Part shown: one piece after another, positions 58,927 through 64,000 of the stretch
Layout: each line of letters begins with the position of its first letter
How positions within the stretch are numbered: the stretch's first letter is position 1
DNA from: Myxococcus eversor
Lineage (GTDB): Bacteria > Myxococcota > Myxococcia > Myxococcales > Myxococcaceae
Reading direction: 5' to 3'
DNA length: 64,000 bases
Assembly (NCBI RefSeq): GCF_010894455.1
Contig: NZ_JAAIXY010000022.1
Location: 124,001-188,000 of the forward strand
Position numbers and translations under genes: made by a program
Notes under the pieces: model-generated
The model's input: the letters and a program-made list of their open reading frames with translations, nothing else
The model's database searches: none
What the model was told of the DNA's origin: nothing

Positions 58927-59304
58927 GCGGTCTCGCGAGCGAAGCGTACCAGTTTATCAGAAGTGCCTGACCCCCTGACAAACCAAGGAGTTAGCGCCGT
59001 TCGAGGCTGACTAGACATTCCAGATAAAACAAGGGATGAAGCCAGAGGGCATGCTTCACCTCCGACCTAATTTTCCTCGTTCACGGCTCCCGGTACCGGT
59101 GCCGTGCCCCCGTGCGGTAGCGGGTTCCTCGCGGCAGACCGGGGGGAGCACCGCGGCCGCGCCCCTCGCGAGGCGGATTGTCGAATCCGCCCGCTGTTGA
59201 GGGTCGAGGACTTCACCAGCCAACTGGACTGAAGCGGTCCCAGGAGCGGCCTACTCCTCGGGCCCGCGGAACCCACTTCGCGAGCCGTCCGCCTGGGAGC
59301 AGGG
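58927..59304. other. Divergent promoter region between the P450 and NRPS genes
   Basis: The half next to the P450 gene (about 58950-59070) is A/T-richer, with TTTATCAG and CCAGATAAAAC words; both strands' promoters probably lie here. At 59172-59191 there is a perfect 8-bp hairpin GGCGGATT/AATCCGCC with a GTCG loop. No small gene was found. Confidence 0.5.
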
Positions 59305-62300
59305 ATGAAACAGCGCAACGAGCCGTCACCGGGTGACTTCCCCCACCTCGTGGATCTGCTGTGCCACCGCGCGCAGACACAGGGTGATTCGCTGCTGTAT
59401 CGCTTCCTGGAATCGGGCGATGTCGACGGCCCCACCGAGGAGTGGAGCTACGCGCGGCTGGACACGCGCGCCAGGGCGCTGGGCGCGCTGCTGGAAGCCT
59501 CGGGGGCTCGGGGGCAGCGTGCGCTGCTGCTGTATGCGCCCGGCATGGAATTCGTCGCGGGCTTCATGGGCTGTCTCTACGGCGGCGTGGTGGCGGTCCC
59601 CTGTTACCCGCCAGATCCAACGCGCCTGGAGCGCACCCTGCCCCGCCTGCGCGCCATCGCCCAGGACTGCGGCGCGCGTTACGTGCTCACCACCAGCTTC
59701 ATCCTGGAGATGTCGGAGCTGTTCACGCCCCAGGCGCCGGAGCTGGCGGAGCTGAAGTGGCTGGCCAGTGACGCGGTGCCGGAGGCTCAGGCCGCGGACT
59801 GGCGCCGTCCTGATTTGGAGGGCGGCACGCTGGCGTTCCTCCAGTACACGTCAGGCTCCACGGGTAATCCCAAGGGGGTGATGGTGAGCCACGCCAACAT
59901 CCTCCACAACGAGGCACTCATCTCCCGAGGGTTCGGGCTGGATGCGTCGCGCTCGTCGGGGATGGGCTGGCTGCCCATGTTCCACGACATGGGGCTCATC
60001 GGAAAAGTGCTGCAGCCGATGTACCTCGGCTTCCCCTGTACGCTGATGTCGCCCATCTCCTTCCTGCAGCGCCCGCTGCGGTGGCTGGAGGCCATCTCCC
60101 ACTTCCAGGCGACGTGCAGCGGCGGGCCCAACTTCGCCTACGACTTGTGCGTGAGGAAGGCGACCGCTGAGGACCGGGCGAAGCTGAAGCTGGGGAGCTG
60201 GGACCTGGCCTTCAACGGCGCGGAGCCGGTGCGGCGCGAGACGCTGGAGCGCTTCGCCGACGCCTTCGCTCCCTGTGGCTTCAAGAGCACGTCGTTCTAT
60301 CCCTGCTACGGCCTGGCGGAGGCCACGCTCATCGTCACGGGTGGCACGCAGGGCGAGCCCGTCGTGCACGGTCGCTTCACCGCGGAGGCGTTGGAGCAGG
60401 GCCGCGCGGAGGCTCCGACCGAGGCCACCGACAACGCGCGCGTGCGCACGCTGGTGGGCGCGGGAATCAGCGCCCCTGACCAGCGGGTTCTGATCGTCCA
60501 TCCCGAGACGCGCGAGCCGCTGGGCGCGAATGCCGTGGGCGAGGTGTGGGTGTCGGGTCCGAGCGTGGCGCAGGGGTACTGGTCACGGCCCGAGGAGACG
60601 GCGCACGCCTTCGGGGCGCGGCTGGCCTCGGGCGAAGGTCCGTTCCTGCGCACCGGAGACCTGGCCTTCCTGTCGCCCGAAGGGCAGCTCTTCGTCACCG
60701 GCCGGCTCAAGGACCTGCTCATCATCCGGGGCCGCAACCTGTACCCCCAGGATTTGGAGCTGGAGGCGGAGCGCGCGCACCGCGCCATTCGCGCCGGCTG
60801 CTGCGCGGCCTTCAGCGTGGACGTGGAGGGCGAGGAGAAGCTGGTGCTCGCGGCCGAGGTGGATATCCGCGACGGCTTCGACGCCTCCGCGGTCGTCTCA
60901 GCCGTGCGTCGCGCGTGCGCCGAGCAGCACGCGGTCCACGCGCATGGCGTGGTGCTGCTCGTGGCGCGCAGCATCCCCAAGACGTCCAGCGGGAAGATTC
61001 AGCGCCGGGCGACGAAGGCGGCCTATCTGGCGGGCGAGCTGGAAGTCGTCGAGGCCTCCGTGACGGAGCCCGAGGCGATTGAAGTGCCCGCGGCGCCGAC
61101 GCGTCCCCTGAAGGAGACGCTCGCGCTGGCGGCCGAGTCGGAGCGCGCCGCGCACGTCCAGGACTACCTGCGCTATGCGGTAGCGCGCACGCTGCGCATG
61201 GACGCCGCGAAGCTGCCGGGCCACACGGAGCTGGCGAGCCTGGGACTCGACTCGCTGATGGTGCTGGAGCTGCACGGCCAGTTGGAGTCGGAGCTGGGCG
61301 TGGCCCTGCCCGCCGCCTTCCTCTGGATGAGCCCGACGCTGGACGCCGCCGCCGCGAAGCTGCTGGAGGCGTGGCAGGGCATCCGGCCGGAGACCTCGCT
61401 TGTCGCGCCGCCGCTCACCGCGGGGCCTCGCGAGGGTGAGCTGCCCCTGTCGTCGGGCCAGCTCCGCCTGTGGTTCCTGGACCGGCTGGTGCCGGACAGC
61501 GCGCTCTACAACCTCCACTTCCAGTTGCGGCTCACCGGCCCCCTGGACGCGCAGGCCCTGGGACGCAGCCTGGACGCGCTGCTGGCGCGGCACCCCACGC
61601 TGAGCGCGGGCTTCCCCGAGGTGGACGGACAGCCGCGCCTGGTGACACGCGCGCCCGCGCCGCTGGCGCTTCCCCGCTTCGACCTGCGCGCGCTGGAGTC
61701 CGAGGCCCGCGCCTCGGAGCTGCGGCGGCTGTCGCTGGAGCAGTCGCGCGAGCCCTTCCGCCTGTCCGAGGGCCCCTCCGTGCGCGCCTCGCTGGTGGCC
61801 CTGGGTGAGCACGAGCACGTGCTGCTGATGACCCAGCACCACATCGCCACGGATGGCTGGTCCATCGGCGTGCTGGCGCGTGAGCTGGCGGCGCTGTACC
61901 GGGCACAGGTCTCCGGAACAGGCGCCGAGCTGCCGCTCCCCACCCTCCAGTACACGGACTTCGCGCGGTGGCAGCAGGGCCTGGGCGCGCGGCTCGACGG
62001 GCAGCGGGCGTATTGGGGCAAGCAGCTCGCGGGCCTGTCGCGCCTGGAGCTGCCCACCGACTTCCCCCGTCCCCGGGAGCCGGGCTTCCAGGGCGCTCTG
62101 CACCGGCTCACGCTGGAGCGTTCGCTGGTGGAGTCGCTGCGCGCGCTGGGGCGTCGCGAGGGCTGCACGCTCTTCGTCACGCTGACGGCGGCATGGACGG
62201 CGCTCCTGCACCGCTACAGCGGCCAGGAAGACTTCGGCGTGGGCACCGTGGTGGCGAACCGCGAGCGCCCTGAGCTGCGCGACGTCGTGGGCTTCTTCGC

Positions 62301-64000
62301 GCACACGCTCGTGCTGCGGGCGAACGTGTCGGGGCAGCCGTCCTTCCGCGAGCTGCTCGCGCGGACTCGGCAGACCTTCCACGAGGCGCTGTCCCACGCG
62401 GACCTCCCCTTCGAGGAAGTCGTCGGCGCGGCGCGGGCTCCTCGCGGTGGCGCGGACAACCCGCTGTTCCAGACGGCGCTGTTGCTGGAGGCGTTGCCTC
62501 CCACGGACCTGACGGTGCCGGGCATGCAGTGGCAGCCGGTGTTGCCGGTGCCGGACGGCGCGGTGGAGGGCACGTCGAAGTTCGACCTCCAGCTGTCGCT
62601 CGCGGAGACGGCGGACGGCCTCGCCGGTGCGCTCGAGTACCGCACGGACCTCTTCACGGCCGCCACCGTGGCGCGCCTGGCGAAGCACCTGGAGACGCTG
62701 CTGCGCGCGGCGGTGGACACGTCCGAGACGCGGGTGGAGGACCTGCCCCTGCTCGACGCCGTGGAGACGCGGCGGCTGCTGGTGGACTGGAACGAGCTGA
62801 CGCCTTCGGCCCCCGAGGACGCGGCGGCGTGCATCCACGCGCAGTTCCGCGCCCAGGCGGCGAAGACGCCCGACGCCGTGGCCGTGGTGGGTGACGACGC
62901 GGCGCTCACGTACGCGGAGCTGGACGCGCGCTCCAACGCGCTGGCGTGGCACCTGCGGACGCTGGGCGTGGGGCCCGAGGTGCGGGTGGGCCTGTGCCTG
63001 GAGCGCTCGGCGGCCATGGTCGTCGCGATGATGGGCGTGCTCAAGGCTGGCGGCGCCTACGTGCCGCTGGACCCGGACTATCCCCGCGAGCGACTGGCGT
63101 ACATGCTCGAGGACTCGGGCGCGACGGTGCTGCTCACGGAGACGCACCTGGAAGGCACCGTGCCCGCGGGACGCGCTCGCGTCGTTCCGCTGGAGAGCGT
63201 GGCGCTGACGGCCGGCGCGGGGCGCGATGCGCCTCCTCCTTCCGGCATGGGCCCGGCGAACCTCGCGTACGTCATCTACACGTCCGGCTCCACGGGGCGC
63301 CCCAAGGGCGTCATGGTGCCCCATGGCGGCGTGGCCAACTTCTTCACCGCGATGGATGCGCGCATCGGCGACCAGCCCGCGGGTGCGTGGCTGGCCGTCA
63401 CCAGCATCTCCTTCGACATCTCCGTGCTGGAGCTGCTGTGGACGCTCACGCGCGGCTTCAAGGTGGTGGTGCAGGGCGACGGCGCGTCAATCAAAGCGCC
63501 CGCGCGGGCCTCCGCGTCGAAGCGCAAGCCGATGGAGATGAGCCTCTTCTACTTCGCGGATGACGCGGAGGCGGCGTCGGGAGACCGCTACCGGTTGCTG
63601 CTGGAGGGCGCGAAGTTCGCGGACCGCCATGGCTTCGCGGCGGTGTGGACGCCGGAGCGCCACTTCCACGCCTTCGGCGGCCTGTACCCCAGCCCCTCTG
63701 TCGCGAGCGCCGCCATCGCCGCGGTGACGGAGCGCGTGGCCATCCGCGCCGGCAGCGTCGTGTTGCCCCTGCACCACCCGGTCCGCGTGGCCGAGGAGTG
63801 GGCGCTGGTGGACAACATCTCCCGAGGCCGAGTGGGCATCTCCGTCGCCTCCGGCTGGCACGCGAACGACTTCGTCTTCGCGCCCGAGCGCTACGAGAAG
63901 CGCCGCGAGCTGATGCTGGAGGGACTGGAGACGGTGCGTCGCCTCTGGCGCGGTGAGACGCTGCGCATGACGGGCGGCGCGGGCGCGCAGGTGGACGTGA
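59305..64000 (+). CDS. Lipopeptide NRPS: FAAL-ACP-C-A with embedded luciferase-like monooxygenase, 3' end outside window
   Basis: The frame is open from the ATG at 59305 (GGAG 5 nt upstream) to the window edge, giving 1565 visible residues. Residues 1-585 are a fatty acyl-AMP ligase (LQYTSGSTGNPKGVMVSHAN, GWLPMFHDMGLIG, FYPCYGLAEATL). An acyl carrier has Ser650 in LGLDSLMVLE. A condensation domain (about 712-1145) has the active HHIATDG (845-851). Adenylation begins about 1170 (LKAGGAYVPLDPDYPRERL, YTSGSTGRPKGVMVPH, SISFDISVLELLW). After its A4 region a luciferase-like flavin monooxygenase starts at residue 1410 (MSLFYFADDAE, FAAVWTPERHFHAFGGLYPS, GISVASGWHANDF). The enzyme loads a fatty acid, adds the first amino acid and may oxidise the bound residue. 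Substrate specificity lies beyond the visible part. Confidence 0.95.
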   Translation, partial: MKQRNEPSPGDFPHLVDLLCHRAQTQGDSLLYRFLESGDVDGPTEEWSYARLDTRARALGALLEASGARGQRALLLYAPGMEFVAGFMGCLYGGVVAVPCYPPDPTRLERTLPRLRAIAQDCGARYVLTTSFILEMSELFTPQAPELAELKWLASDAVPEAQAADWRRPDLEGGTLAFLQYTSGSTGNPKGVMVSHANILHNEALISRGFGLDASRSSGMGWLPMFHDMGLIGKVLQPMYLGFPCTLMSPISFLQRPLRWLEAISHFQATCSGGPNFAYDLCVRKATAEDRAKLKLGSWDLAFNGAEPVRRETLERFADAFAPCGFKSTSFYPCYGLAEATLIVTGGTQGEPVVHGRFTAEALEQGRAEAPTEATDNARVRTLVGAGISAPDQRVLIVHPETREPLGANAVGEVWVSGPSVAQGYWSRPEETAHAFGARLASGEGPFLRTGDLAFLSPEGQLFVTGRLKDLLIIRGRNLYPQDLELEAERAHRAIRAGCCAAFSVDVEGEEKLVLAAEVDIRDGFDASAVVSAVRRACAEQHAVHAHGVVLLVARSIPKTSSGKIQRRATKAAYLAGELEVVEASVTEPEAIEVPAAPTRPLKETLALAAESERAAHVQDYLRYAVARTLRMDAAKLPGHTELASLGLDSLMVLELHGQLESELGVALPAAFLWMSPTLDAAAAKLLEAWQGIRPETSLVAPPLTAGPREGELPLSSGQLRLWFLDRLVPDSALYNLHFQLRLTGPLDAQALGRSLDALLARHPTLSAGFPEVDGQPRLVTRAPAPLALPRFDLRALESEARASELRRLSLEQSREPFRLSEGPSVRASLVALGEHEHVLLMTQHHIATDGWSIGVLARELAALYRAQVSGTGAELPLPTLQYTDFARWQQGLGARLDGQRAYWGKQLAGLSRLELPTDFPRPREPGFQGALHRLTLERSLVESLRALGRREGCTLFVTLTAAWTALLHRYSGQEDFGVGTVVANRERPELRDVVGFFAHTLVLRANVSGQPSFRELLARTRQTFHEALSHADLPFEEVVGAARAPRGGADNPLFQTALLLEALPPTDLTVPGMQWQPVLPVPDGAVEGTSKFDLQLSLAETADGLAGALEYRTDLFTAATVARLAKHLETLLRAAVDTSETRVEDLPLLDAVETRRLLVDWNELTPSAPEDAAACIHAQFRAQAAKTPDAVAVVGDDAALTYAELDARSNALAWHLRTLGVGPEVRVGLCLERSAAMVVAMMGVLKAGGAYVPLDPDYPRERLAYMLEDSGATVLLTETHLEGTVPAGRARVVPLESVALTAGAGRDAPPPSGMGPANLAYVIYTSGSTGRPKGVMVPHGGVANFFTAMDARIGDQPAGAWLAVTSISFDISVLELLWTLTRGFKVVVQGDGASIKAPARASASKRKPMEMSLFYFADDAEAASGDRYRLLLEGAKFADRHGFAAVWTPERHFHAFGGLYPSPSVASAAIAAVTERVAIRAGSVVLPLHHPVRVAEEWALVDNISRGRVGISVASGWHANDFVFAPERYEKRRELMLEGLETVRRLWRGETLRMTGGAGAQVDV

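Noticed and set aside
60898..63324. Long open frame antisense to the NRPS
   Set aside because: It is a codon-bias shadow; the NRPS domains on the sense strand account for the whole stretch.
1..64000. tRNA/rRNA genes, CRISPR arrays, prophage or insertion-sequence elements
   Set aside because: No cloverleaf-like tRNA, rRNA segment, regularly spaced repeat array, transposase or phage structural gene was recognised on reading; a dedicated scan was not possible.

Overview
The window reads as a chromosomal segment of a myxobacterium, probably Myxococcaceae or Archangiaceae. It is very GC-rich with G/C-ending codons. It carries many secreted lipoproteins and proteases, an ADOP-type FtsX permease, a TPR-CHAT protein, a DUF3494 lipoprotein, a M57-type metalloprotease, a prolyl oligopeptidase and the start of a lipopeptide synthetase. 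This placement is inferred from gene content; no rRNA or marker gene is present. No tRNA, rRNA, CRISPR array, phage gene or insertion sequence was recognised.

Layout. 1-5.3 kb: a membrane protein running off the left edge, small secreted or unknown proteins, an Ig-like/DUF3494 lipoprotein, an acyl-CoA dehydrogenase and a small Cys-containing secreted peptide. 5.7-12.6 kb: endonuclease III, a DUF418 membrane protein, and a translationally coupled xdhC-xdh pair whose xanthine dehydrogenase is one fused chain. 12.6-18.9 kb: a beta-solenoid-like protein, an overlapping pair of alpha/beta hydrolases with non-Ser nucleophile positions, a lipoprotein, an EEP-family hydrolase, a peptidoglycan-binding/CHAP-type amidase and a small lipoprotein. 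19.0-21.8 kb: a convergent N-acyl-D-amino-acid deacylase and D-amino-acid oxidase, which could act in sequence. 21.9-29.7 kb is the most unusual part. A TPR-CHAT protease candidate is followed by a transglutaminase-fold protein and a small helical protein. Convergent to these are three paralogous JmjC/cupin_8 hydroxylases, the last with all three iron ligands replaced. A 55-residue Pro/Asn-rich peptide gene lies between two of the hydroxylase genes.

29.8-45.5 kb: a secreted protein with three C-x18-C repeats, a 76-bp tandem repeat, a PD-(D/E)XK-like protein, a HExxH metalloprotease with beta-trefoil-like repeats, a GlxA-type regulator, the ADOP permease, a RdgC split over two overlapping genes, an unknown protein overlapping a truncated paralogue on the other strand, a DUF4114 secreted protein, an SH3 protein and a PBP4-type carboxypeptidase. 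45.6-54.5 kb: prolyl oligopeptidase, a D-threonine aldolase/D-serine dehydratase-like enzyme, a macro-like plus TIR/deoxyribosyltransferase-like fusion, a StyA-like monooxygenase, ketopantoate reductase, an unknown protein and a DUF4105 protein.

54.6-64.0 kb is the left side of a lipopeptide gene cluster: a SyrD-type cyclic-peptide exporter, a HPPD/hydroxymandelate-synthase-like enzyme, a cytochrome P450 and an NRPS (fatty acyl-AMP ligase, ACP, condensation, adenylation with an embedded luciferase-like monooxygenase) that continues past the right edge. The likely logic is fatty-acyl loading, peptide assembly with an aromatic or hydroxylated building block, and export.
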